NCBI GenBank assembly: GCA_021298435.1
Contig: JAJTFJ010000010.1
Coordinates: forward strand, 93,916 to 157,915
Reading direction: 5' to 3'
DNA length: 64,000 nt
DNA from: Ilumatobacteraceae bacterium
Lineage (GTDB): Bacteria; Actinomycetota; Acidimicrobiia; Acidimicrobiales; Ilumatobacteraceae
Positions 42,377-51,617 of this stretch are shown here, one piece after another. Position 1 is the first letter of the stretch; every line of letters starts with the position of its first letter. A program made the position numbers and the translations under genes. The notes under the pieces are model-generated. The model was not told where the DNA came from. It did no database searches and saw only the letters and a list, made by a program, of their open reading frames with translations.

Positions 42377-43882
42377 GTGACTGACGAAAATCTTGATCAA
42401 AATGCCGGTGGATTAGAGCAAGAAAAGGCTCGTCGCCTCAGCGCCATCGATGCCCTTCGCTCATCGGGTACAAACCCTTACCCCTACCGCTTTGATCGCA
42501 GCCACACCTTGGGCGAGATCCGCTCTGCCCATGGCACCATCGAGCCAGGCACTGAGACTGAAGTCAATGTCGCCGTTGCCGGCCGCATCATGTTGAAGCG
42601 AGACCAGGGAAAACTCATTTTCGCCACACTCCAAGATCGTTCGGACAATATTCAACTCTTCGTTTCAAAAGCAGTTGTGGGCGACGAAGCATTTGATGCA
42701 ATCAATGACCTCGACCTTGGTGACTGGGTGGGTGCTTCTGGAACCGTCATGGCAACTCGCAAAGGCGAACTCTCCATCAAGGTTTCGTCGTTGCAACTGC
42801 TTTCAAAGGCAGTGCGTCCATTACCCGACAAGTGGCACGGCCTCACTGATACTGACACTCGCTATCGCCAGCGCTATGCAGACCTCATTGGTAACGAAGA
42901 ATCTCGTCGCATGTTTGCAATTCGCCATGCAGTCATCGCAAGCTTTCGTCGCACATTGCATGAACGGGGTTTCATTGAAGTGGAGACTCCGGTACTGCAT
43001 ATGGAAGCAGGCGGCGCACATGCACGACCTTTCCTCACGCATCACAATGCGTTGGACATGCAGTTGTACTTACGCATCGCACTTGAGTTACACCTGAAGC
43101 GTCTCATCGTTGGTGGCATGGAGCGTGTGTTCGAGATTGGTCGCGTCTTTCGTAATGAGGGAATCTCAACACGTCACAACCCTGAATTCACAATGATGGA
43201 GTTGTACCAAGCATTCGCGGATTACACCGACATCATGGATCTCACCGAGTTGTTGTTCGTCAATGCCGCAGTTGATGCCACGGGCACCTCGGTTGTCACC
43301 ATTGATGATGTGCAGGTTGACCTTGCAAAGCCATGGCGCCGTGTACGCATGGTTGATCTCGTCACTGAAGCAACTGGCGTCACGGTGCACCCCTCGCAGC
43401 CACGTGAAGACCTTGTTGCACTCGCAGAAAAGCACGGTGTCAAAGTCGAGAAGCACCACGGCCCTGGCAAGATCATCGAAGAACTGTTTGAACACCTCTG
43501 TGAGTCATCACTTCGTGAGCCAACATTTGTCACGGGTCATCCTGTCGAAATCAGCCCACTCGCTCGCGAGGACCGCAACGATCCACACCTCACAGAACGC
43601 TTTGAGTTGTTCGTTGGTGGCCGTGAACTTGCCAATGCGTACTCCGAACTCAATGACCCCGTTGTCCAACGCGCGCGTTTTGAAGATGAGCAAAAGCAAA
43701 AGGAAGCTGGCAACGCGGAAGCTGGCACTGTCGACGAAGACTTCCTCCGCGCCCTTGAATTCGGCATGCCACCAACAGGTGGTCTCGGCATCGGAATGGA
43801 TCGCCTTGTTATGTTGATTGGCGGTGCCGCATCAATTCGCGATGTCATTCTGTTCCCAACACTTCGACCGGAGGTCTTCTAA
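42377..43882 (+). CDS. lysS: Lysyl-tRNA synthetase, class II
   Basis: 501 residues. The N-terminal OB-fold (about 50-150) precedes the class II core: motif 1 in [10 protein letters not shown] near 205, motif 2 [20 protein letters not shown] near 259, and motif 3 [12 protein letters not shown] near 470. It charges tRNA-Lys. The GTG at 42377 has both AGGAG four bases upstream and TACCGT nine bases upstream, so the mode of initiation is unclear; a further ATG at 42332 is possible. First gene of lysS-dapD-nitroreductase. Confidence 0.93.
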   Translation: MTDENLDQNAGGLEQEKARRLSAIDALRSSGTNPYPYRFDRSHTLGEIRSAHGTIEPGTETEVNVAVAGRIMLKRDQGKLIFATLQDRSDNIQLFVSKAVVGDEAFDAINDLDLGDWVGASGTVMATRKGELSIKVSSLQLLSKAVRPLPDKWHGLTDTDTRYRQRYADLIGNEESRRMFAIRHAVIASFRRTLHERGFIEVETPVLHMEAGGAHARPFLTHHNALDMQLYLRIALELHLKRLIVGGMERVFEIGRVFRNEGISTRHNPEFTMMELYQAFADYTDIMDLTELLFVNAAVDATGTSVVTIDDVQVDLAKPWRRVRMVDLVTEATGVTVHPSQPREDLVALAEKHGVKVEKHHGPGKIIEELFEHLCESSLREPTFVTGHPVEISPLAREDRNDPHLTERFELFVGGRELANAYSELNDPVVQRARFEDEQKQKEAGNAEAGTVDEDFLRALEFGMPPTGGLGIGMDRLVMLIGGAASIRDVILFPTLRPEVF

Positions 43883-44799
43883 TGACAACACAAGCATGGG
43901 GCGTTGGAGTCGCCACTCTTGATGCAAATGGCGCAACACTTGATGTTCGCTTTCGTGCGGTAGGCCTTGGTGACATTCCAAAGGACACTCCAAGCACCGA
44001 GATGTCTGTTGACACAGACCGTGATCGTGGAGTCGCATTTCGTCCTGTCACAATCTCTGTTGACACCTCATCAGGCCCTGCGGACTCTGCTGACGCCTAC
44101 TTACGCCTGAACTTGCTGTCACATCGTCTTGCATTGCCACGCAGTCTCAACCTTGATGGCATTTTCGGACATCTCCAGAATGTCGCATGGACTTCACGGG
44201 GCCCCGTTGCTGTTGATGCCATCGAGTCAGTGATCTGGAACTTTGCACGCAAGGGTGAACAACTCACCGTTCATGGTGTTGACAAGTTCCCACGTATGAC
44301 TGACTACGTCGTGCCATCTGGTGTGCGCATTGCCGATGCAAGCCGCGTTCGACTCGGCGCCCACCTCGCATCTGGCACCACTGTGATGCACGAGGGTTTC
44401 TGCAACTTCAATGCAGGCACACTCGGTGCTTCCATGGTCGAGGGTCGTATCTCGCAAGGTGTCATCGTGGGCGATGGATCCGACATTGGCGGCGGTGCAT
44501 CCATCATGGGAACACTGTCTGGCGGCGGCAAAGAGATGGTCACTATTGGTGAGCGTTGCCTTCTCGGTGCGAACGCCGGTATCGGCATCAGCCTTGGTGA
44601 TGATTGCATCGTGGAGGCGGGTCTCTACGTCACCGCCGGCACTGTCGTCATTGATCCATCAGGTTCCCCCACCAAAGCACGACTTCTTTCGGGACAATCC
44701 GGATTGCTCTATCGTCGCAACTCACTCACTGGCGCTGTTGAAGTGCTTGCACGCTCCGGTTCATGGGGCGGCCTCAACGCCGACCTGCACAAGAACTAG
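43882..44799 (+). CDS. dapD: Tetrahydrodipicolinate N-succinyltransferase (actinobacterial type)
   Basis: 305 residues. It transfers succinyl from succinyl-CoA in the lysine/diaminopimelate pathway. The left-handed beta-helix is visible as hexapeptide repeats from about 150 to 260 (for example [20 protein letters not shown] and [18 protein letters not shown]), with the actinobacterial N-terminal domain. The start overlaps the lysS stop by one base (TAATG). Placing lysine synthesis with lysyl-tRNA synthetase is a sensible functional pairing. Confidence 0.93.
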   Translation: MTTQAWGVGVATLDANGATLDVRFRAVGLGDIPKDTPSTEMSVDTDRDRGVAFRPVTISVDTSSGPADSADAYLRLNLLSHRLALPRSLNLDGIFGHLQNVAWTSRGPVAVDAIESVIWNFARKGEQLTVHGVDKFPRMTDYVVPSGVRIADASRVRLGAHLASGTTVMHEGFCNFNAGTLGASMVEGRISQGVIVGDGSDIGGGASIMGTLSGGGKEMVTIGERCLLGANAGIGISLGDDCIVEAGLYVTAGTVVIDPSGSPTKARLLSGQSGLLYRRNSLTGAVEVLARSGSWGGLNADLHKN

Positions 44800-44803
44800 A
44801 TCC

Positions 44804-45358
44804 ATGAAGCCCGACGACCTCGCAGCCCTTATTGCGGCTCGTCGCAGCAACATCTTCATTGATGCAGAGTCTGTTGTTTCTGATGCCCAGATTGATCAGA
44901 TGGCAACAGCCGCTCAATGGGCTCCGAACCATAAGCGCACATGGCCTTTACGTGTCGCTGTTGTACGCGGAGAATCACGTCGAGGCCTTGGTGAAGTCAT
45001 CGCTGATGCAATGGCAGCCCGCGGAGATGATGAAGCAAAGGTGACAAAGACGCGCACAAAGTACTTACGTGCTCCGGTGATTTTTGTTGTTGCATCTGCC
45101 GCCGGCGAGACAGCAAATGAAACCGAAGAGAACAAGTACGCCGTTGCCGCTGGAATTCAGAATCTGTTGTTAACGGCAGAGGCGATGAGCCTCGCAGCAT
45201 TGTGGAGTTCGCCAGCGAAAGGCGCAAACGATGTCATCACATCTTTTTGCAGCATGGACAACACCGACCAAGTTCTCGGAATTGTCTATGTCGGCACGGC
45301 AAAAAAGGAAGCACCTCCTGCTTCCCGCCCGCCGACAAATGTCAGATTTCTCAACTAG
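44804..45358 (+). CDS. Nitroreductase-family flavoprotein
   Basis: 184 residues. The N-terminal RRS segment, AAQWAPNHKRTWPLRVAVV near 36, and AAGIQNLLLTAEAMSLAALWSS near 116 match the FMN-binding nitroreductase fold (YdjA/RutE-like size). Substrate is unknown. It lies four bases after the dapD stop, inside the lysS operon. Confidence 0.87.
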   Translation: MKPDDLAALIAARRSNIFIDAESVVSDAQIDQMATAAQWAPNHKRTWPLRVAVVRGESRRGLGEVIADAMAARGDDEAKVTKTRTKYLRAPVIFVVASAAGETANETEENKYAVAAGIQNLLLTAEAMSLAALWSSPAKGANDVITSFCSMDNTDQVLGIVYVGTAKKEAPPASRPPTNVRFLN

Positions 45359-45365
45359 CTAGTTG

Positions 45366-46949
45366 TTAGCGGCCTGGCTGGTATTGGCCGAACACGTCGC
45401 GCAATGCATCACTCACTTCGCCCAATGTTGCATGCGCACGAAGCGCTTCCTTCATGGGGAACAACAAATTGCCCGTGCCACGTGCAGTCTCACGAATTGC
45501 TTCCAGAAGTTCTGCAACCTTCGCTTGATCACGATTTTCCTTGAATGCCTTCAAGCGAGCCAACTGGCCCACTGCAAGACTTGGATCAATCGGGAACACA
45601 TTTGGTTCTGCTTCGGTATCGACGGCGAACTTGTTGACACCGACGATGACTCGCTCATCGTCATCGATTGACTTGGTGTACTCATAAGCACTCTGCTCAA
45701 TTTCGTCCATCTGGAAGCCGGCCTCGATGGCATCAACCGCGCCACCCATTTCATCAATGCGCTCGATGTATTCCCACGCGAGACGCTCGACCTCATCGGT
45801 AAGTGATTCAACAAAGTAGGAACCAGCAAGTGGGTCTGGCGTATCGACAACACCGCTTTCGTACCCAATAATTTGCTGCGTCCGCAATGCGATACGTGCT
45901 GCTTCTTCGGTGGGCAGACCAAGTGCTTCGTCATATCCATTGGTATGGAGACTCTGTGTTCCACCCATTACTGCAGCAAGCGATTGCACAGCAACACGCA
46001 CCACGTTGTTCAATGGCTGCTGAGCAGTCAGAGTGCTGCCACCGGTTTGTGTGTGGAAGCGCAACAACTTGCTGCTTTCCTTCTTCGCACCAAAGCGCTC
46101 GGTCATGATCTTGTGCCACATGCGACGGCTGGCGCGGAACTTTGCTACTTCTTCGAAGAAGTTGTTGTGACCATTCCAGAAGAATGACAAACGAGGAGCA
46201 AAGTCGTCAACGTCGAGGCCTGCATCAACTGCAGCTTGAACATAGGCAATTGCATTCGCCAATGTAAATGCAATTTCCTGCACCGCAGTACTACCCGCTT
46301 CACGAATGTGATAACCGGAGATGGAAATCGTGTTCCACTTCGGCACATTCTGAGAGCAGTACGCAAAGATGTCGGTAATGAGACGCATCGATGGACGCGG
46401 TGGGTAGATGTAAGTCCCACGTGCGATGTATTCCTTCAACAAGTCGTTCTGGATGGTTCCGCTGATTGCGCTTGCAGGAACACCTTGTTCCTCTGCAACC
46501 AATTCGTACATCAACAACAGGATTGCTCCGGTGGAGTTGATGGTCATCGATGTTGAGACTTTGTCGAGCGGCAAATCCTTCAACAACAAACGCATGTCCT
46601 CGAGAGAGTCGATAGCAACGCCAACCTTGCCGATCTCGCCTTCGCTGCGGGCATGGTCAGAGTCGTACCCCATCTGTGTGGGGAGGTCGAATGCGCACGA
46701 CAAGCCGGTCTGGCCCGCATCAAGAAGAAACTTAAAGCGCTGGTTCGTTGTTTCCGCAGAACCGAAGCCTGCGTATTGGCGCATCGTCCACAACTTGCCG
46801 CGATACATCGTGGGATACACACCGCGGGTGTAGGGGGCGCCGCCTGGCACTCCCAGTTTTTCCTCGGCACTCCAGCCGGCAAGGTCGGCCTCTGAATAGA
46901 GGGGGGCGATTTCAATCCCCGAGTCAGTGCGCTTTACGTCTTCAGCCAT
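45366..46949 (-). CDS. Methylmalonyl-CoA mutase, large (catalytic) subunit
   Basis: 527 residues with no B12-binding domain, so a separate small subunit is needed and is not in this window. Residues that separate mutase types favour methylmalonyl-CoA: Tyr in TMRQYAGF (Y89 of the P. shermanii enzyme) and Arg in [12 protein letters not shown] (R207), while isobutyryl-CoA mutases carry Phe and Gln there. It would feed propionyl-CoA from branched lipid or sterol oxidation into the TCA cycle, in line with the acyl-CoA carboxylase nearby. The ATG at 46949 lies eight bases after TACCAT; a TTG three codons earlier abuts that hexamer and is unlikely. Confidence 0.9.
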   Translation of the reverse strand: MAEDVKRTDSGIEIAPLYSEADLAGWSAEEKLGVPGGAPYTRGVYPTMYRGKLWTMRQYAGFGSAETTNQRFKFLLDAGQTGLSCAFDLPTQMGYDSDHARSEGEIGKVGVAIDSLEDMRLLLKDLPLDKVSTSMTINSTGAILLLMYELVAEEQGVPASAISGTIQNDLLKEYIARGTYIYPPRPSMRLITDIFAYCSQNVPKWNTISISGYHIREAGSTAVQEIAFTLANAIAYVQAAVDAGLDVDDFAPRLSFFWNGHNNFFEEVAKFRASRRMWHKIMTERFGAKKESSKLLRFHTQTGGSTLTAQQPLNNVVRVAVQSLAAVMGGTQSLHTNGYDEALGLPTEEAARIALRTQQIIGYESGVVDTPDPLAGSYFVESLTDEVERLAWEYIERIDEMGGAVDAIEAGFQMDEIEQSAYEYTKSIDDDERVIVGVNKFAVDTEAEPNVFPIDPSLAVGQLARLKAFKENRDQAKVAELLEAIRETARGTGNLLFPMKEALRAHATLGEVSDALRDVFGQYQPGR

Positions 46950-46957
46950 AGCCCTCA

Positions 46958-46963
46958 ATGGTA
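46958..46963 (-). promoter_or_regulatory. Predicted -10 element for the mutase gene
   Basis: TACCAT, eight bases, then ATG at 46949. Confidence 0.5.
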
Positions 46964-47018
46964 CGAGGGCGCGGCTAGCACCCCCTAATGGAAGGAGCTT
47001 CTGTGCCCCCTGACATCC

Positions 47019-47426
47019 CTATTTGGCGGCAATGAGGCTGATTTCGACCAGCCATTCAGCCCGTGCCAATGCTGGCACGGTGACCAAGGTGCTAGCGGCA
47101 CGATGGTCTCCGAGTACCTCATCTCGCACGCCCATGACCGCGTCAAGGCGCTCACGTAACTGATCGCCCGCAACCACATATGTCGTCATACTGGCGATGT
47201 GCGAGACCCCCATGTCGGAGGCCTTTAGGAGTTCAAGGAGATTTGCCCAGACCACTCGGGCTTGGCCCTCAATGGACGGCGGAACCGTGCCGTCCGACAT
47301 GGTCGGCACCACGCCAGAAGTGAAAAGCAAGGTGTCGGCCTTATCCACCTTCACTGCATGTGCATATTTGGCTGCCGGTGGCGCCATGTGCTCGGGGCGA
47401 ACTTCACTGATTCCCATGAATCCCAT
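47019..47426 (-). CDS. Rid/YjgF-family protein
   Basis: 135 residues, the normal size of a Rid trimer subunit. KVDKADTLLFTSGVVPTM, VVWANLLELLKASDMG and RAEWLVEISLIAA fit the fold. The family hydrolyses reactive enamine/imine intermediates. The catalytic Arg of true RidA proteins (C-terminal P-x-x-x-x-E/R region) reads ARAEWLVE, so it could be either an active Rid or a subgroup of other function. An ATG three codons later (47417) is an alternative start. Confidence 0.82.
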   Translation of the reverse strand: MGFMGISEVRPEHMAPPAAKYAHAVKVDKADTLLFTSGVVPTMSDGTVPPSIEGQARVVWANLLELLKASDMGVSHIASMTTYVVAGDQLRERLDAVMGVRDEVLGDHRAASTLVTVPALARAEWLVEISLIAAK

Positions 47427-47433
47427 TCTGCCC

Positions 47434-47439
47434 TAAGGT
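47434..47439 (+). promoter_or_regulatory. Predicted -10 element, leaderless start at 47446
   Basis: TAAGGT, six bases, then ATG. Confidence 0.55.
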
Positions 47440-47445
47440 GAGGAC

Positions 47446-48282
47446 ATGACCATCACGCCAGATGCACCACAAACCGACGTTCGCATGATCGACGGTATCC
47501 CGTTGACACCAAAAGAAGTCACCACAATCGGTTTCGAAGACTTGGTCCCAAAGGCCACGATTGAAGAAGAGCGTCTTCACCGCAAGCAGCGCCTCGCTGG
47601 TGCACTTCGCATCTTTGGTCGATTTGGTTTTGGTGAAGGCGTCGCTGGGCACATCACCGTTCGTGACCCTGAGTTCCCCGATTACTTCTGGGTGAACCCA
47701 CTCGGTCTTTCATTCCGACATATGAGCGTGAGCGATCTCATCTTGGTCAACCACCACGGCGAAGTTGTTTATGGCAAGCACAGCGTGAATCGCGCTGCAT
47801 ATGTGTTGCACGCAGCGGTTCACACTGCTCGTCCCGATGTCATTGCAGCAGCACATGCTCACTCGGTCTACGGCAAAGCATTCAGCTCACTCGGTATTCA
47901 ACTTGATCCGCTTACTCAAGACTCATGTGCGTTCTATGAGAACAATGTTGTGATTGCTGATCATGGTGGTGCTGTTGTCTTCGAAGAATCAGCTGGTCGT
48001 GATTTTGCAGAAGCATTTGGTCAGAATCGTGCAGCGATTCACCAGAACCACGGCCACTTCACTGTTGGCGCAACAGTTGATGAAGCAGTGTTCTGGTTCG
48101 TGTGCTTCGAGCGTTGTGCACAAGCACAACTTGCAGCAATGGCAGCGGGCACACCAAAGCACATTCCACACGAGTCCGCTGTGTACACCCGTGAAAACGC
48201 TGGGAACGCAATGACCGGTTGGATGCACTTCCAGCCGTTGTGGCAAGAAATCTGCCGCACAGACCCAGACCTTTTCGACTAG
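47446..48282 (+). CDS. Class II aldolase/adducin-family protein
   Basis: 278 residues. The metal-binding HAHSVYGKAFSSLG is near residue 139, with a further His in NHGHFTVGATVDEAVF near 203, as in fuculose-phosphate aldolase-like enzymes. EGVAGHITVRDPE near 66 is the phosphate/substrate loop. Several actinobacterial members are decarboxylases or act in unknown pathways; no substrate is claimed. Confidence 0.87.
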   Translation: MTITPDAPQTDVRMIDGIPLTPKEVTTIGFEDLVPKATIEEERLHRKQRLAGALRIFGRFGFGEGVAGHITVRDPEFPDYFWVNPLGLSFRHMSVSDLILVNHHGEVVYGKHSVNRAAYVLHAAVHTARPDVIAAAHAHSVYGKAFSSLGIQLDPLTQDSCAFYENNVVIADHGGAVVFEESAGRDFAEAFGQNRAAIHQNHGHFTVGATVDEAVFWFVCFERCAQAQLAAMAAGTPKHIPHESAVYTRENAGNAMTGWMHFQPLWQEICRTDPDLFD

Positions 48283-48298
48283 TTCGTCGGCACAGTCA

Positions 48299-49195
48299 GT
48301 GACCTCACGGCAGGGGTCGCGTTCAGAACGCCTGGTTCAGTACGCGCCACCTGAACTCTTCTTCGTCCTTTCAGCGATTGCGCAATATCTCGGCGCAGTC
48401 ATCGCCATCGAACTTTTTGTTGATCTCGCACCAGCAACTGTTGCTTGGCTGCGCGTCCTCTTCGCTGGCATCATCATTATGGCTTTCCAATGGAAGCATC
48501 TTCGTCCTCGCTGGACCCGCTCAGAGATTCAAATAGCAGCACTCTTTGGAATCACTACCGCCCTCATGAACATGTTTTTCTATATGGCTATTGACAGATT
48601 GCCGTTAGGAAAAGGCGTCACGATTGAGTTCATAGGCCCCATTGCGGTGGCAGCGATTCAAACTCGAACTGCTCGCAACACCGTTGCGCTGATGCTTGCG
48701 GCAATCGGCGTCATTGTCCTCGGCGGAGTGGAAATTGGAAACGAACCACTCGGTCTTGTCTTCATTTTGTTGGCATCACTTTTTTGGGCTGGCTATATCG
48801 TCATCGGTTCTCGCGTCGCACTCGCACATCGAGGCATCGCTGGTCTCGGCATCGGATTACTCATTGGTGGCCTCGTGATTACACCATTCGCTTCAGGCAG
48901 TGCATCGACGGCGTTCACCACCCCACATCTTCTCCTGGGTTGTGCATTGGTAGGACTTCTTGCCAATGCCATCGGATACGGAATCGATCAAGTAACAATG
49001 CGCCGAATTCCCATTCGTCGTTTTTCGCTCATGGCCGCTCTACTCCCCGTTGTTGCGGGACTTGTTGGATTCATCTTTCTTGACCAAACCCCCACTCTCA
49101 TTGATTTTCTTGGAATGAGCCTTGTGCTTATTGGGGTTGCGTCACAAGAGCGGGAACGTATTGAACGCCACCAACCGGAGGCTCAAACCACCTAG
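48299..49195 (+). CDS. EamA/RhtA-like drug/metabolite transporter
   Basis: 298 residues with ten predicted membrane helices in two five-helix halves. Motifs such as LRVLFAGIIIMAF, KGVTIEFIGPIAVA and FWAGYIVIGSRVA are typical of the threonine/homoserine exporter RhtA branch. Likely an exporter of amino acids or related metabolites. The start is GTG; no ribosome-binding site is seen. Its TAG stop forms the beginning of the next gene's -10. Confidence 0.88.
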   Translation: MTSRQGSRSERLVQYAPPELFFVLSAIAQYLGAVIAIELFVDLAPATVAWLRVLFAGIIIMAFQWKHLRPRWTRSEIQIAALFGITTALMNMFFYMAIDRLPLGKGVTIEFIGPIAVAAIQTRTARNTVALMLAAIGVIVLGGVEIGNEPLGLVFILLASLFWAGYIVIGSRVALAHRGIAGLGIGLLIGGLVITPFASGSASTAFTTPHLLLGCALVGLLANAIGYGIDQVTMRRIPIRRFSLMAALLPVVAGLVGFIFLDQTPTLIDFLGMSLVLIGVASQERERIERHQPEAQTT

Positions 49196-49198
49196 CGT
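49193..49198 (+). promoter_or_regulatory. Predicted -10 overlapping a stop codon
   Basis: TAGCGT, eight bases, then ATG at 49207. The TAG is the stop of the EamA gene. Confidence 0.5.
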
Positions 49199-49206
49199 GT
49201 TCCCCT

Positions 49207-51600
49207 ATGGGAAAACCACAACGCCGCCGCATTGCTCTTGCGCTTTTGGTTGTCTCGGCAGTCATCATGCCTCTCACGCAGACCGCCCCACCGAAAGCAT
49301 CGGCGAACAATCTGCCACCTCTCGGAGTCATCATTCGTGGACACGGGAATGGCCATGGTCGTGGGCTCAGTCAATACGGCGCATTGGCGTGGGCCACCCG
49401 TTTGGGTGCCACGTGGCAAAGCATCATCGACTTCTATTACGGAGGCGGTGGACGCACTCTCACGACCCTCACTGAAGCCGATGCTGGGGCAACACCCGGC
49501 GGTGTCATGAGTGTTCGCCTAGAAGTCCATGACGGCAAGCAAACGGCAGTTGTCTCCGATACCAAAACACTCTCGTGGACAGGACTAGCCGGAACCTACG
49601 GCGCAATGATTGCTCGACCTGTGGCGACCAATACGTTCGACATTTTCGCCTCATCAGAAATCACATGCGGTGCAAGTACAGGTACACCTGCTGGCTTCAC
49701 ATTGATTGGTGACAATGTTCGAGGCCCTATTGACTTCGTGACAACCAATGGTTCTAATCCAGCGGCCGTGGCACCCACCGATCTCATCGGACTGTGTGAA
49801 CCTGCAACGTCTGCGAATCGAGCTCGAATCCGTTACTACCGAGGGGGCATTCGCGCAACGGTAGACGGAGTCAACAACCACCGAGTCGTCAACCTTGTCA
49901 CGATTGAGTCCTATCTTCGCGGTGTAGTCCCCCGCGAGTCTCCCGCTAGTTGGGGAGACTTTGAAGGTGGTCTTGGTATGCACGCATTGCGAGCGCAAGC
50001 TGTTGCTGCTCGCAGCTATTCGCTCTCTGAAGCCCGATATTCCTATGCCAAGACATGCGATACACAAAATTGTCAGGTCTACGGAGGCTCTGCACTTCGT
50101 ACGGTGGGCTCAACATCGGCCACCGTTATTGAAGATGCCCGTACAGACCGGGCAATTGCCGAGACAGCCGGTTACGTCGTGAAGGATTCACGAAACACCA
50201 TCACGCGTACAGAGTTCACATCCTCAAATGGTGGACGCACTGCAGGTGGAACATTCCCAGCAAAGATCGACAATGGCGACATCACTGCTGATGCAGCCCT
50301 GCAGAACTGGACTCGCTTCATCAGTGCTAAACAGTTGCAGGCGATGTACCCAACAATCGGTGTCTTCCTGAATTTGACCACCACACATGACGGACTTGGT
50401 GGTGACTTCAACGGCTACACCACATCAGTCACCATTACCGGCACGGCAGGCTCTGTGACCCGATCTGGTTGGAACTTCCGCGGAGACTTTGATTTGTTTG
50501 CACCTTGGTATGCAGCGACTCCTGTTGCACCGGCAGACCCAGCAGCAGCAGCTGTTGGTTCCATCCTTTTCATTGGTGATTCCGTGAGCGAGAGCATTGC
50601 TCCAGAATTCAATGACATCGTCACGCCCGCATACCCGTCCATGACATACCAAGCATGTTCGGGGCGCGGCATGGCTGGCGCGGATTGTCTCTTCACAGTT
50701 GCTGCGCCACAGATTGATCTTGACGGTGTGGGTGTTGCCAATGCACTTCCCGCTCCAGCTATCGCCATCGTGGCTCTCGGCTACAACGACGATCCAAATA
50801 CATTTGAGGCTGAAGTACAACAGATGTTGTCGGCATTGTCATCGAAGGCCGTACAGCGCATCATCTTTGTCAACATGTCAACTCGTGCAACGTCGCGAAA
50901 CTATGCCCGTTCAAATCAGGTCCTTGCCAATGTTGCTGCCACAAACCCCACAGTGACTGTTCTCGACTGGAATGTGGCAAGCTCCGCGCAACCTCAATGG
51001 CGTTGGTTTGACAACTCCTCACTGTGCTGTTGGGTTCATCTCTCTAATAGCGGACAAGCTGAATTCACATTGTTCTTACGCACTCAACTTGACGCACTAC
51101 GCGCTCAAGGTTTATTGCCCACTTCAGCACCCACTGCTGCATTGATTCCTGGGCTTCCCCTTGCTGAAAGACATCGCGGCGCAATGGTTGTGTCCGTTCA
51201 AAAGAAGCTCAATGCAGTGATGAATCTCAAAGGCTCGAAGCGTCTTGCCACTGATGGCGACTTTGGTAAAGGAACTGTAAGAACAGTGAAGGCTTTCCAA
51301 GCATCGGTGAGCCTCCCGCAGACCGGAACCGTAGATAGAACAACATGGGATGCAATGGGACTTGCAACGCGATCCGATCTCGCGGTTCTCAAGGTAGGCA
51401 GTCGACATCCCGCTGTCAGTTCTGTGCAACGTGCTCTTGCCAAAGTTCTCCGAAAGAAGATTCCTACAACAGGCCGTTTCAGTTCATCACTTGCCCGAGA
51501 CGTCAAGCTGTACCAAAAGCGTGCCGGTTTCAAACAGAGCGGTCGCGTTGGCCCTCAAACATGGGCTTCATTGACGCTTGCTGCAGCATCTTTGAAGTAA
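49207..51600 (+). CDS. Secreted SpoIID/LytB - SGNH hydrolase - peptidoglycan-binding fusion
   Basis: 797 residues. A signal peptide (about 1-33, cut after ASA) leads to a SpoIID/LytB-type domain (about 40-410; GHGNGHGRGLSQYGA and LRGVVPRESPASWG), which in relatives cleaves or regulates peptidoglycan glycan strands. Next comes an SGNH/GDSL hydrolase domain (about 450-640) with the GDS block ILFIGDSVSES and GYND. The usual C-terminal DxxH reads CWVH, so the catalytic Asp is missing. Two peptidoglycan-binding repeats (about 655-720 and 725-795) end the protein. It acts in the cell wall. A separate SGNH protein with GYND is at 57051. Confidence 0.85.
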   Translation: MGKPQRRRIALALLVVSAVIMPLTQTAPPKASANNLPPLGVIIRGHGNGHGRGLSQYGALAWATRLGATWQSIIDFYYGGGGRTLTTLTEADAGATPGGVMSVRLEVHDGKQTAVVSDTKTLSWTGLAGTYGAMIARPVATNTFDIFASSEITCGASTGTPAGFTLIGDNVRGPIDFVTTNGSNPAAVAPTDLIGLCEPATSANRARIRYYRGGIRATVDGVNNHRVVNLVTIESYLRGVVPRESPASWGDFEGGLGMHALRAQAVAARSYSLSEARYSYAKTCDTQNCQVYGGSALRTVGSTSATVIEDARTDRAIAETAGYVVKDSRNTITRTEFTSSNGGRTAGGTFPAKIDNGDITADAALQNWTRFISAKQLQAMYPTIGVFLNLTTTHDGLGGDFNGYTTSVTITGTAGSVTRSGWNFRGDFDLFAPWYAATPVAPADPAAAAVGSILFIGDSVSESIAPEFNDIVTPAYPSMTYQACSGRGMAGADCLFTVAAPQIDLDGVGVANALPAPAIAIVALGYNDDPNTFEAEVQQMLSALSSKAVQRIIFVNMSTRATSRNYARSNQVLANVAATNPTVTVLDWNVASSAQPQWRWFDNSSLCCWVHLSNSGQAEFTLFLRTQLDALRAQGLLPTSAPTAALIPGLPLAERHRGAMVVSVQKKLNAVMNLKGSKRLATDGDFGKGTVRTVKAFQASVSLPQTGTVDRTTWDAMGLATRSDLAVLKVGSRHPAVSSVQRALAKVLRKKIPTTGRFSSSLARDVKLYQKRAGFKQSGRVGPQTWASLTLAAASLK

Positions 51601-51617
51601 CTGGTTGAAGTAACTGC
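51592..51617. repeat. 13-bp tandem duplication across a stop codon
   Basis: Two adjacent units differ only in the last base. The first contains the TAA stop of the SpoIID fusion gene and the second repeats it a few bases later. Confidence 0.8.
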
